Made by a program: the position numbers and the translations under genes. Under the pieces are notes generated by a model. It did not search any database and had not been told where the DNA came from. It was given only the letters and a program-made list of their open reading frames with translations. A stretch of DNA of 21,025 bases from CALMFG01 sp963666035 (GTDB lineage: Bacteria > Bacillota > Clostridia > Christensenellales > CALMFG01), in assembly GCA_963666035.2 (NCBI GenBank), contig CAXXJI010000013.1:1-21025 (forward strand), given 5' to 3'. Below are positions 1 to 7,035 of this stretch, piece by piece (the first letter of the stretch is position 1; every line of letters begins with the position of its first letter).

Positions 1-1
1 C

Positions 2-49
2 CGTTCCCGAAGCGAAACAATGAACCTACCCGATAAGGAGAAAAGATAA
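2..49 (+). CDS. C-terminal tail of an upstream gene (partial)
   Basis: The second reading frame is open from the window edge and ends in TAA at 47-49, directly against the ATG at 50. The TAAATG junction, with the next gene's ribosome binding site (AAGGAG, 35-40) inside this tail, is typical of an operon. Only about 15 residues are visible, so no function can be given. Frame 1 also closes with TAA at 34-36, so the choice of frame is an inference from spacing alone. Confidence 0.3.
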   Translation, partial: RSRSETMNLPDKEKR

Positions 50-409
50 ATGTATAAGAGACCCATCGCGTACGTATGCGCCCCAGGTAAAAGCCACAAG
101 GATATTTTCGCCGATTACACCAAAGCGTATTGCAAGACACTGTTTGAGCACGGCTATACGCCTTTTGCGCCGGCACTGCTCTTCCCTCAGTTTGTTGACC
201 TTAATGTGCCCGACCAGCAGAATGAAGCCGCTGCCATGAACAAGGTGTTATTGCGAAAGTCCCGTATCATGTTCGTCTGCGGGGATCACATCACACCGGC
301 CATGCAAAGCGAAATGCTGTACGCCAAAGACATAGGTATCACCATTGTCACCATCGACAGCATGAAACAGATTGAAGAGTATTTAGCCAAATCAGCCAAG
401 GAGGATTAG
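50..409 (+). CDS. Nucleoside 2-deoxyribosyltransferase-like small protein (DUF4406/DUF7768-like)
   Basis: This 119-residue protein begins with a short beta strand and turn (IAYVCAPGK, residues 6-14). It continues with an F-x-P-A-L-L-F-P segment near residue 39 and a second strand, SRIMFVCGD, near residues 71-79, followed by a helix with a conserved-looking glutamate (MQSEMLYAKDIG). This is the Rossmann-like pattern of small deoxyribosyltransferase-like proteins of phages and ICEs; the annotated members are mostly of unproven activity. The start is supported by AAGGAG at 35-40. It lies directly before the DNA methyltransferase and its stop TAG abuts that gene, so the two are almost certainly co-transcribed. 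A role in nucleotide salvage or base modification is inference only. Confidence 0.65.
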   Translation: MYKRPIAYVCAPGKSHKDIFADYTKAYCKTLFEHGYTPFAPALLFPQFVDLNVPDQQNEAAAMNKVLLRKSRIMFVCGDHITPAMQSEMLYAKDIGITIVTIDSMKQIEEYLAKSAKED

Positions 410-1162
410 ATCATCGAAATACATAAGCCAGACGCATACAAGATTTATCACGGCGACCTCTTCGATATCCTCCCGAAGTTTGAGCCAAATAGCTTTGATG
501 CACTAATTACCGATCCGCCCTATGCCAGTGGTGGTATCACCATGGCCCAGCGCATGCAGACCACCAACCGCAAATACTCCACGGTGAACAAGCTGAATTA
601 CCTGCCCGACTTTGAAGGTGACCAGAAGGACCAGCGGTCTTGGATATGGTGGACTTACGCCTGGCTAAAACTTGCGAAGTGCTGCGTGAAGCCCGGCGGT
701 GTGTTTATCATCTTCACCGACTGGCGGCAGTATCCGGCGCTGACCGACGCGCTCCAATGGTCCGGATGGCAATGGCGGGGCTGCGCAGTATGGGACAAGA
801 TCAATGCCAGGCCTCAGAAAGGCAGGCCGCGTCAGCAATGCGAATTTCTGATCTGGGGCTCGAATGATAAGCTGCCGTCTGACCGTGAAGTGCCGATTCT
901 GCCTGGGCTCTATCAATATACCTCTCCCCCGACCAACCAGCGGGTTCACCAAACCCAAAAGCCGGTGGAGCTCATGCGCGATCTCGTGAAGTTCTGTGAA
1001 CCGGGCGGTAAGATCCTTGATCCTTTCATGGGGAGCGGAACCACGATTCTCGCTTCCCTTCTTGAAGGATACACATCAATCGGCATTGAAAAATCTAAGG
1101 AAATCTTTGAAGCGGCCGAAAAACGGCTGAATGACAGCAAAAGGTGTCAGTTCGGCTCATAA
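410..1162 (+). CDS. DNA (adenine-N6 or cytosine-N4) methyltransferase, beta class
   Basis: The product transfers methyl groups from S-adenosylmethionine to an exocyclic amino group in DNA, probably to protect or mark the element. Counting from codon 410, the catalytic motif DPPY is at residues 35-38, an HQTQKP motif at about 180-185, and the SAM-binding motif DPFMGSGTT at 204-212. The order DPPY, then recognition region, then FxGxG defines the beta class. The first ATG (542) lies downstream of DPPY, so the true start must be earlier. The reading frame runs back only to TAG 407-409. AAGGAGG at 398-404 points to ATC at 410 (gap 5) or ATC at 413 (gap 8) as the initiator, where related genes would have ATG. 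Readthrough of the TAG is the alternative. No restriction endonuclease gene is adjacent, so it looks like an orphan methylase. Confidence 0.85.
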   Translation: MIEIHKPDAYKIYHGDLFDILPKFEPNSFDALITDPPYASGGITMAQRMQTTNRKYSTVNKLNYLPDFEGDQKDQRSWIWWTYAWLKLAKCCVKPGGVFIIFTDWRQYPALTDALQWSGWQWRGCAVWDKINARPQKGRPRQQCEFLIWGSNDKLPSDREVPILPGLYQYTSPPTNQRVHQTQKPVELMRDLVKFCEPGGKILDPFMGSGTTILASLLEGYTSIGIEKSKEIFEAAEKRLNDSKRCQFGS

Positions 1163-1417
1163 AACGAGGAGGTGGTGTCAGTGTGGCTCCCAGTATAGGT
1201 GGCAGAGTGGCTCCTCCCATAGAAAAGCATATTTATTAAGATGCAATAAAGCAACTTGATTAGAGGAGCCCCTTTGCTCCTACTTGGAGCAGTAAAAACT
1301 GAGAACACCCTTCTGTCTATCTTTTTTGTCGCAGCAAGCACGGGATTCTGGTGCCAGAATCCCCAACTCAAAGGGCTTATCGCCCCTTGGACCCTATCCA
1401 CTACGAAAGGAAACAAT
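1163..1417 (+). other. Candidate origin of transfer (oriT) region
   Basis: This 255-bp non-coding stretch lies just upstream of the MobC-like and relaxase genes, the usual place for oriT. It holds a 10-bp perfect inverted repeat with a 2-bp spacer (GGGATTCTGG, 1342-1351; CCAGAATCCC, 1354-1363). There is a smaller hairpin, TGCTCC (1275-1280) with GGAGCA (1286-1291), and two direct copies of GTGGCTCC (1183-1190 and 1207-1214). The GCTCC/GGAGC motif recurs in both orientations, as expected of accessory-protein binding sites. A nick site would be expected shortly after the large repeat, near 1364-1390, but I cannot place it. Position and symmetry are seen; the oriT role is inferred. Confidence 0.5.
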
Positions 1418-1726
1418 ATGGAAAGTAGAGAAAAGCGAATTGTATTCAGAGTTAACAAGAAAGAAGAAACGAAAATCAATAAAGATGTAGCAGCTTCAGG
1501 TTTATCAAAAGAAGTATTTTTTAGAAAGCTCGCGATGGGTGAAACAATCCGACCCAATCCGCCTCACGCTTTCTATGATATCATCGCCTCCGCCACAGAT
1601 TATATCTGTTATACAGAGCACATATTCAACCAATTGTCTGAGTCAGATTCCATAGACCTTATCGCATCAGAAACAGCTAAGCACTTACGGGACAAGTTCT
1701 GGGATCATATCCATGCGTTCAGATAA
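1418..1726 (+). CDS. mobC: MobC-like relaxosome accessory protein
   Basis: This 102-residue basic protein starts with a ribbon-helix-helix-like segment (KRIVFRVNKKEETKINKDVA, residues 5-24) followed by LSKEVFFRKLAMGE, the usual layout of MobC-type mobilisation proteins that bind oriT and help the relaxase nick. The start ATG at 1418 has AAAGGAAA at 1406-1413. The frame is open further upstream to a TTG at 1256, but that would run through the oriT-like repeats. The stop overlaps the relaxase start (TAATG, 1724-1728), giving translational coupling. The symbol is by family resemblance; sequence conservation in this family is low. Confidence 0.7.
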   Translation: MESREKRIVFRVNKKEETKINKDVAASGLSKEVFFRKLAMGETIRPNPPHAFYDIIASATDYICYTEHIFNQLSESDSIDLIASETAKHLRDKFWDHIHAFR

Positions 1727-3183
1727 TGGCCTATACAAAAATAATACCCATCAAAAACCGCCTTGATCGTTGTATTAACTATGCACTTAACGAGAAAAAG
1801 ACGGATCTTAAAAACGCGATTTCCTATATCTTAAATCCAGATAAGACAAATACTGAACACGTGGTATTCGAATCTAGTATCAATTGTATTAAGGATACCG
1901 CGATCGCCGATATGATGCATACCAAAAAGGTGTATGGAAAGGAAAGCGGTATTCAAGGTTATCATATCATTCAGAGTTTTATGCCAGGTGAAATTGATGC
2001 AGAGACAGCACACCAGCTTGGATACCAATTTGCAAAGCAATGTTTTGGGGTTAACTTTGAAGCGATTGTTGCAACCCATCTTGATCGCGGCCATAAACAC
2101 AATCATATTGTAATCAATTCGGTATCTTTTAGAGATGGCCACAAATTCACCAATACCTTCACGGATTATTATAAGGACATCCGCGGCTTCTCAGATAAGT
2201 TGTGTGAATCATATGGACTATCCGTGATCTCTCCCGACATTGAAAACCGTTCCCTCTCATACAACGAGTGGCTTGCCATATACAAAGGCAAGGCCTCTTG
2301 GAACACCATTATCAAAAATGACATCGATGCCGCTATCGCTAAAGCGCCTTCATATGGCGCTTTTTTAGTTTTGCTGGAGCATCAGGGATATGAGATCAAA
2401 GAAGGCGAATATCTGGCTTTTCGGCCGATGGGCAAGGAGCGCTTTTCGAGGGGGTATAAGCTCGGGAAAGAATACAGTCAGGAAGCAATCAAAGCCCGCA
2501 TTGAAGGGAATGAGTTTCTTGAGGAATTGCCGGTATCCTATACGCCCAAACGCCGGCGATATGTCAAAGTACCCATGCCGGATTTGCTTCGTGTCTACTG
2601 GCGGTATATGTACCTACTTGGCAAAGTCAAGAAGAACCAGGCACCCCCTAGGATAAGTGCGTATCTGAAACAGGAGCTTTTGAAATTTGAGCGCTACAAA
2701 GCGCAGTTCAAGTTCATCCATGAACACAGCCTTTACAGCGAAGCGGATATCAACACCTTTGTCTCGTCCCACCAAACAGAAATCACCAGCCTATATGAAT
2801 CCTTGTCCAAGCTTAAAAAGCAGTTTCAAGCAAAAGGCTATTGCTTTTCCGCGCTGAGCGACAACATCAAATATCGGCAGGCGCATCAGCTCTATCAAAC
2901 GGGCTATACCATGATGGCAGAAGAAAGCGATAAGTACTTAAAGGCTGTCAGCACGTTGAAGAAAAACGGCTATGTCAGCGAAGCGGATTTGGAACTGCTC
3001 TTGGGAGAAAAGATCACCCTCACCGGTGAAATGGATACCGTTAAATCCAAGATCAATAGCCTAAAGAAGGAGATCAGACAATGTGAACAGATAACCGAGT
3101 CCCTACCAAAGATCAAAGAGAACATTGAAACCAAGCAAGAAAAGACAAAAGAAAGAACAGGTGATTTAATTGACAGGTATTAA
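1726..3183 (+). CDS. Relaxase / mobilisation nuclease (VirD2/MobA type, MOBP-like)
   Basis: The relaxase nicks oriT, stays covalently bound to the 5' end and leads the strand into the recipient. In this 485-residue protein Tyr19 (RCINYALN) fits the catalytic tyrosine. The metal-binding histidine motif HLDRGHKHNH is at residues 118-127, followed by IVINS. A GYHIIQSF segment at 78-85 is also typical of the Pfam relaxase domain. Residues beyond about 280 are lysine- and glutamate-rich and probably helical or coiled. The start overlaps the MobC stop; the C-terminal end overlaps the PcfB start by 14 bp. A terminator-like hairpin with a T-run lies inside the gene at 2341-2366. The MOBP assignment is by motif pattern and not proven. 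Confidence 0.9.
   Translation: MAYTKIIPIKNRLDRCINYALNEKKTDLKNAISYILNPDKTNTEHVVFESSINCIKDTAIADMMHTKKVYGKESGIQGYHIIQSFMPGEIDAETAHQLGYQFAKQCFGVNFEAIVATHLDRGHKHNHIVINSVSFRDGHKFTNTFTDYYKDIRGFSDKLCESYGLSVISPDIENRSLSYNEWLAIYKGKASWNTIIKNDIDAAIAKAPSYGAFLVLLEHQGYEIKEGEYLAFRPMGKERFSRGYKLGKEYSQEAIKARIEGNEFLEELPVSYTPKRRRYVKVPMPDLLRVYWRYMYLLGKVKKNQAPPRISAYLKQELLKFERYKAQFKFIHEHSLYSEADINTFVSSHQTEITSLYESLSKLKKQFQAKGYCFSALSDNIKYRQAHQLYQTGYTMMAEESDKYLKAVSTLKKNGYVSEADLELLLGEKITLTGEMDTVKSKINSLKKEIRQCEQITESLPKIKENIETKQEKTKERTGDLIDRY
2341..2366 (+). terminator. Terminator-like hairpin inside the relaxase gene
   Basis: AAAGCGCC (2341-2348) pairs perfectly with GGCGCTTT (2356-2363) around a 7-nt loop, and six T bases span 2361-2366. 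It looks like an intrinsic terminator on the plus strand but sits about 40% into the relaxase reading frame. It would act only when translation does not cover the RNA, so it may impose polarity. Structure is seen; function is inferred. Confidence 0.45.
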
Positions 3184-3727
3184 TGGCGGCGACTCCGCCG
3201 AACAGATTGTGCATATCATGTTCCAAGGCATGGATATTGCCTTAAGACTAACCGGCTCTGCCACCAAGAACTTAGCGCAGCTCCTCATCATGGCAACCAA
3301 GAACGAAAAGGTGAAAGTGCGCCGGGGCGAAACATCGCTGGTAAAGCTCCTGCGTGAAGGCAAGGAACTGCGAACCTACCGGATGAAAGTGCAGGACTTG
3401 CCGGCGTTCAAGCGACAGGCCAAGCCCTATGGCATTCTCTTTGCCGCGGTCAAAGACACCCGCACCGAAGATGGATACTGTGATCTGATTCTACGCTCCG
3501 AAGATATCCCAAGGTTCAACACAGTGATTGAGAATATGGGGCTTGCCGATTTTGATAAGGCTCCTGACTCAAAAAAAAACGATCGGTCCGGCGAGACCTT
3601 AAGTTCTTCAAAAACGAACTTACAAAACTCCGTTACAAAGAATAAGCCGTCGATCAAAGAGAAGCTTCAGGCTTATCAGACCAAAATCAAGCAGAAAAAG
3701 CCAAGAGTCAAGGAACGGGTGAGATAA
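3170..3727 (+). CDS. pcfB: PcfB family protein (DUF3801)
   Basis: PcfB-type proteins act with the relaxosome and the VirD4 coupling protein in Gram-positive conjugation. This 185-residue protein has the GGDSAEQIV start and the RRGETSLVKLLREGKEL block at about residues 52-68, followed by KVQDLPAFKRQAKPYGILFAAVK (about 73-95), where relatives carry the same helix-strand pattern. The last 50 residues are low-complexity and basic. The start is a TTG at 3170 with AGGTGA at 3159-3164, overlapping the relaxase end. A run of nine A bases lies at 3571-3579 and the frame stays intact across it. VirD4 follows after 1 bp. Confidence 0.8.
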   Translation: MTGINGGDSAEQIVHIMFQGMDIALRLTGSATKNLAQLLIMATKNEKVKVRRGETSLVKLLREGKELRTYRMKVQDLPAFKRQAKPYGILFAAVKDTRTEDGYCDLILRSEDIPRFNTVIENMGLADFDKAPDSKKNDRSGETLSSSKTNLQNSVTKNKPSIKEKLQAYQTKIKQKKPRVKERVR

Positions 3728-3728
3728 T

Positions 3729-5465
3729 ATGAAACCATCCAAACCCTATTTATGGTTAATGCTCTATCTCCCTGTTCTCTGGCTGGCTGTGAAATTGGCT
3801 TCAATCTATCAAGTAGGTCTCTCTATATTCGGCTACATGGACCTTCTACCCGACCTCTTCATTCATCCATTTCAATTACTCATCAATGATCAAACCCTCA
3901 CGTTTGTCATGTTATTTACGCTGGCCTTTGGCATCACCGTGTCAGCCTATTATGCCAGCGAAGGCAAAAAACGCATCGGCGAAGAACACGGCTCAGCGGT
4001 TTGGGGGAACGCGAAATCCATCACGGGTAAATATGGACAGGATCGATATGACGATATCCTATTAACCAACAAAGCCAGACTGGGTTTAGATACCTATAAG
4101 CATCAACGAAACTTGAATGTCTTGGTCATCGGCGGTTCAGGATCGGGAAAAACACGCTTTTATGCCAAGCCCAATATCATGCAATGCAATACCAGCTTCG
4201 TGATCACCGATCCAAAATCCGAACTACTGAAATCCACCGGAAATCTTCTAAAAAGCAAAGGCTATGATATCAAGGTGCTGAATCTTATCGACTTTGGTGC
4301 TTCAGATGGATATAACCCATTTCGGTACATTCGGGATGAAAAGGACGTCTTAAAGCTGATCAGCAACTTGATGACCAACACGAATCCAAAGTCAGCACAT
4401 ACAAACGACCCATTCTGGGAAAAAGCGGAAACCGCATTGCTACAAGCCTTAATGTTCTACCTGATAGGTGAAGCGCCCGAAACCGAGCAGAACTTCGGGA
4501 TGGTGATGATCATGCTGTCCTTTGCTGGTGCCAGTGAAGCAGATGAATCATACGAATCTGCGCTTGACATGTTGTTCTCGGCGCTGGAACATGAGAATCC
4601 GGAGCATCTGGCAGTGAAACAGTACAAGGTATATAAGCAGGCGGCGGGCAAAACCGCCAAGAGTATCTTGATCTCTTTAGCGGTTCGGCTGGCGGCATTC
4701 AACCTTAAACAAATACAGGACATTACCACTGAAGACAGGATGGATATCGCTTGCTTAGGCCAGAGAAAGACGGCGCTGTTTGCGGTCATTCCGGATAATG
4801 ACGTATGTTTCAATTACCTCGTCGGCATGCTGTATACGCAAGTTTTCACTGAACTCTACTACCAGGCAGATCATGTCTATGACGGCAGACTCCCAATACC
4901 GGTTCACTTTATTTTAGATGAATTTGCCAACGTCGCTTTGCCTGAATCCTTTGACAAGTGCCTATCTACAATGCGGAGTCGAAACATCAGTGCCAGCATC
5001 ATTATTCAGAACTTAGCCCAACTAAAAGGCTTATTTAAAACCAGCGTCAACGCTTGGGAGACAGTTACAGGCAATTGTGATACCCTGCTGTACCTTGGTG
5101 GAAACGAGTTTTCAACGCATGAGTATATCTCCAAGCTGCTGGGCAAGGCGACCATCCAGACGCAGACCTTTGGGCATACAAGGGGACGAAACGGATCTTA
5201 TTCGACAAACAAACAGATTGCAGGCCGGGAGCTCTTAACGCCTGATGAAGTCCGCCTGGTCGATAACAAGGATGCACTGCTGTTTATTCGTGGTGAAAGA
5301 CCGGTATGCGATAGGAAGTATAACCTTTTGAAACACCGTAACATCGCCCAGACGACAGACGGCAATGAAGTCCCCTATTATCACCATGCATGCGAAGATC
5401 ATACACAGCCCTTGGCGGAAAAGATTGACTTGGAACACGCCGAGCACTATATCATCTTAAACTAA
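3729..5465 (+). CDS. virD4: VirD4/TraG-type conjugative coupling ATPase
   Basis: The coupling protein links the relaxase-DNA complex to the secretion channel and drives it by ATP hydrolysis at the cytoplasmic membrane. Two N-terminal membrane segments are seen at about residues 8-30 and 56-75. The Walker A motif GGSGSGKT is at 135-142, followed by FVITDPKSELLKSTG at about 157-171, typical of VirD4/TraG proteins. The Walker B region FILDEFAN is at 394-401. The sequence IIIQNLAQL, also typical, follows it. At 578 residues it has the normal family length and no sign of damage. It directly follows PcfB and precedes the pilin-like gene. Confidence 0.92.
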   Translation: MKPSKPYLWLMLYLPVLWLAVKLASIYQVGLSIFGYMDLLPDLFIHPFQLLINDQTLTFVMLFTLAFGITVSAYYASEGKKRIGEEHGSAVWGNAKSITGKYGQDRYDDILLTNKARLGLDTYKHQRNLNVLVIGGSGSGKTRFYAKPNIMQCNTSFVITDPKSELLKSTGNLLKSKGYDIKVLNLIDFGASDGYNPFRYIRDEKDVLKLISNLMTNTNPKSAHTNDPFWEKAETALLQALMFYLIGEAPETEQNFGMVMIMLSFAGASEADESYESALDMLFSALEHENPEHLAVKQYKVYKQAAGKTAKSILISLAVRLAAFNLKQIQDITTEDRMDIACLGQRKTALFAVIPDNDVCFNYLVGMLYTQVFTELYYQADHVYDGRLPIPVHFILDEFANVALPESFDKCLSTMRSRNISASIIIQNLAQLKGLFKTSVNAWETVTGNCDTLLYLGGNEFSTHEYISKLLGKATIQTQTFGHTRGRNGSYSTNKQIAGRELLTPDEVRLVDNKDALLFIRGERPVCDRKYNLLKHRNIAQTTDGNEVPYYHHACEDHTQPLAEKIDLEHAEHYIILN

Positions 5466-5485
5466 GCCCTGAAAGGAACTTTCTT

Positions 5486-5782
5486 ATGAAAAACAAACTA
5501 AAACGAATTCTGCTCATCACCATCGTCACGATGGCTCTTTTATTTACCGCCGTTACCGCCTATGCTGACGACCCTTTGCAGGTGGTGAATAACTTATCCG
5601 ACTTCATCTTCTCTATGATCCGAGCAATCGGCGTTATCATCTTAGGCTTCGGTATTGTGCAAATTGGCCTATCCTTGAAAAGCCATGACCCCAGCCAGCG
5701 GGCCAACGGGTTTTTGACCTTCTTCGGTGGCGTAATTATCATGTTTGCCAAGGAAATCTTGAATATGATTACGGGTGGTTAA
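5486..5782 (+). CDS. Maff2/VirB2-like small membrane protein (pilin-like)
   Basis: This 98-residue protein has a signal peptide (basic MKNKLKR, hydrophobic stretch to about residue 25, cleavage plausible after AYA-DD). Two further membrane segments follow at about 40-62 and 75-92, with the connecting SHDPSQRANG loop. This size and topology match VirB2/TrbC-type pilins and the Maff2 family that follows VirD4 in Tn1549-like ICEs. AAAGGAA before the ATG gives a clear ribosome binding site. In related elements the TrbL-like gene follows directly; here a reverse-oriented cargo gene separates them. Confidence 0.75.
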   Translation: MKNKLKRILLITIVTMALLFTAVTAYADDPLQVVNNLSDFIFSMIRAIGVIILGFGIVQIGLSLKSHDPSQRANGFLTFFGGVIIMFAKEILNMITGG

Positions 5783-5807
5783 ATGAAAGATAGGACTTAA
5801 ATAGGGT

Positions 5808-5832
5808 TGAGCTACCCGAAAGAGGTAGCTCA
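5808..5832 (-). terminator. Hairpin between the pilin-like and YjzC-like genes
   Basis: TGAGCTACC (5808-5816) pairs with GGTAGCTCA (5824-5832), a 9-bp perfect stem with a 7-nt loop. It lies between convergent genes and can act on both strands, but the T-run is poor on each, so efficiency is uncertain. The right arm happens to resemble a tRNA D-arm. Confidence 0.4.
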
Positions 5833-5839
5833 GCTGGGA

Positions 5840-6019
5840 TTAGCTTCTTCCGGACTTGTTTTTTGTAGGATCCACTAAATCAAACGTCTGATTTTTCTTT
5901 GGAGTTGGAGGAAAAGTTTCACCCTTTGAAATGGTTCTTTCTTCGCCTGTATATCCACCCCTTGGACCTACGATTTCGTACTGGCCGGATCGTTTTGCTT
6001 TTTGTCCTGGTCTTCCCAT
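5840..6019 (-). CDS. YjzC-like small protein, heat-shock-type promoter
   Basis: A 59-residue protein starting MGRPGQKAKRSGQYEIVGPR, with GETFPPTPKKNQTF in the second half. The PGQKA-x-SG-x-Y start and the later G-x-x-x-P-P-T-P turn resemble the YjzC family and related short proteins of Bacillota, whose function is unknown. The ATG at 6019 is preferred. AAAGGA at 6035-6030 leaves a 10-nt gap to it; an in-frame TTG at 6025 with a 4-nt gap would add two residues. It is transcribed against the surrounding conjugation operon, from its own sigma-A promoter with a perfect CIRCE operator at 6044-6070, so HrcA control is expected. It looks like cargo inserted between pilin and TrbL-like genes. Confidence 0.65.
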   Translation of the reverse strand: MGRPGQKAKRSGQYEIVGPRGGYTGEERTISKGETFPPTPKKNQTFDLVDPTKNKSGRS

Positions 6020-6043
6020 AGGCAATAATTCCTTTCATCGTTA

Positions 6044-6070
6044 TTAGCACTCTAAACAATAGAGTGCTAA
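6044..6070 (-). promoter_or_regulatory. CIRCE operator (HrcA binding site)
   Basis: The sequence TTAGCACTC (6044-6052), nine bases, GAGTGCTAA (6062-6070) is an exact match to the CIRCE consensus. The symmetry extends by three bases on each side (TTA/TAA, 6041-6073). CIRCE binds the HrcA repressor and normally controls groESL and dnaK operons. Here it covers the start of the transcript of the YjzC-like gene and has no chaperone gene beside it. Confidence 0.95.
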
Positions 6071-6074
6071 TAAC

Positions 6075-6103
6075 ACAATACTATATGTTGTATTATATGT
6101 CAA
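6075..6103 (-). promoter_or_regulatory. Sigma-A-type promoter of the YjzC-like gene
   Basis: Reading the minus strand, TTGACA (6103-6098) is followed after exactly 17 bases by TATTGT (6080-6075). The -35 is a perfect consensus and the -10 matches 4 of 6. The CIRCE operator begins immediately downstream, the classic arrangement for HrcA repression. Confidence 0.75.
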
Positions 6104-6128
6104 TACAATTACTATATATAGACAGGAG

Positions 6129-6959
6129 ATGGTTAATATCGGCATTATCGACAACTTAGAAAACGCCCTTTCGACCTGGAACGATAAGCTGATGGAGATT
6201 TGGACACTGCTGTCCGAGTCTCCGCAAAGCTTCAAGGGCGGGAGCATTTGGAACATAATCGTCAGCATCAACGGTACGATGAAAGCAATCGGATTTGCCC
6301 TTCTCGTGCTGTTTTTTGTTGTGGGCGTTGCGAAATCCACGACCAACTTTCATGAGATCAAACGACCGGAGGTGGCGCTTCGGCTGTTCATTCGCTTTGC
6401 CATCGCCAAAGCTGTGGTCACTTGGGGTATGGATATCATGCTGGGTGTGTTCGACATCTCGCAAGGCATTATCGCGTCCGCAGCCACCCACTTAAGCGCG
6501 GCAGCGCAAGTATCGCTGCCACCTGCGATGGTGACCGCGGTCAATGGTTTAGGGTTCTTCGAGAGTATTCCGGTCTGGGCGGTATCGCTGATCGGGTCGC
6601 TGTTTATCCTGATTCTGTCCTTCATTATGATTATGACGGTATACGCGCGATTCTTTCGACTCTACATGTACACCGCTTTAGCGCCAATACCGCTCTCTAC
6701 CTTTGCGGGCGAAGGCACAGCGCAAGTCGGAGCGTCATTCTTAAAGTCCTATGCGGGTGTGTGCCTGGAGGGCGCGATTATCGTCATCGCCTGTATCATC
6801 TTTTCCACCTTTGCGGCATCTCCACCGAATGTGGACATGAGCCAGTCAGCCGTTAAAATAGTATGGGCGTATATGGGTGAGCTAATTTTTAATCTCTTGG
6901 TTTTAGTCGGCGCGGTAAAGATGAGCGATCGTATTTTGAAGGAGATGACTGGATTGTAG
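6129..6959 (+). CDS. VirB6/TrbL-like conjugation channel membrane protein
   Basis: A polytopic membrane protein of about 276 residues that would form part of the mating channel. Hydrophobic segments are visible at about residues 54-70, 85-105, 145-175, 205-230 and 245-265. The segment ARFFRLYMYTALAPIPLSTF near 174-193 and the GASFLKSYAGVCLEGAII block that follows are typical of the TrbL-like proteins of Tn1549-type ICEs. The ATG at 6129 touches AGGAG (6124-6128) with no gap, which is too close for normal initiation. The ATC at 6138, nine bases on, would give MGIIDNLENAL if read as a start. So the N-terminus is uncertain by three residues, and this repeats the ATC puzzle of the methyltransferase. 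Confidence 0.85.
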   Translation: MVNIGIIDNLENALSTWNDKLMEIWTLLSESPQSFKGGSIWNIIVSINGTMKAIGFALLVLFFVVGVAKSTTNFHEIKRPEVALRLFIRFAIAKAVVTWGMDIMLGVFDISQGIIASAATHLSAAAQVSLPPAMVTAVNGLGFFESIPVWAVSLIGSLFILILSFIMIMTVYARFFRLYMYTALAPIPLSTFAGEGTAQVGASFLKSYAGVCLEGAIIVIACIIFSTFAASPPNVDMSQSAVKIVWAYMGELIFNLLVLVGAVKMSDRILKEMTGL

Positions 6960-6969
6960 CTGGAAATGT

Positions 6970-6998
6970 TTGTTATCCGAATTCTTTGATGTTACAAT
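6970..6998 (+). promoter_or_regulatory. Promoter of the macro-domain gene
   Basis: TTGTTA (6970-6975) and TACAAT (6993-6998) are 17 bp apart, matching sigma-A boxes at 4 of 6 and 5 of 6 positions. The -35 lies within TTGTTATCC (6970-6978), a 9-mer that recurs upstream of the vWA gene at 8069-8077. The cargo gene can thus be expressed independently of the conjugation operon. Confidence 0.6.
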
Positions 6999-7035
6999 AT
7001 GACAAGAAATATCTATCTTGCGAGGAAACCATCTC

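Noticed and set aside
1200..1207. TGGCAGAG matches the start of the tRNA-Ser end and might mark attL.
   Set aside because: The match is only 8 bases, lies inside the oriT-like region and does not continue into the tRNA sequence.
5824..5845. GGTAGCTCAGCTGGGATTAGC looks like a tRNA D-arm.
   Set aside because: No acceptor, anticodon or T-arm follows on either strand, and the first half is explained by the 9-bp hairpin. A tRNA remnant cannot be excluded but is not supported.
6156..6495. Overlapping ORFs on both strands inside the TrbL-like gene.
   Set aside because: They lack ribosome binding sites and recognisable domains; the membrane protein on the plus strand explains the region.
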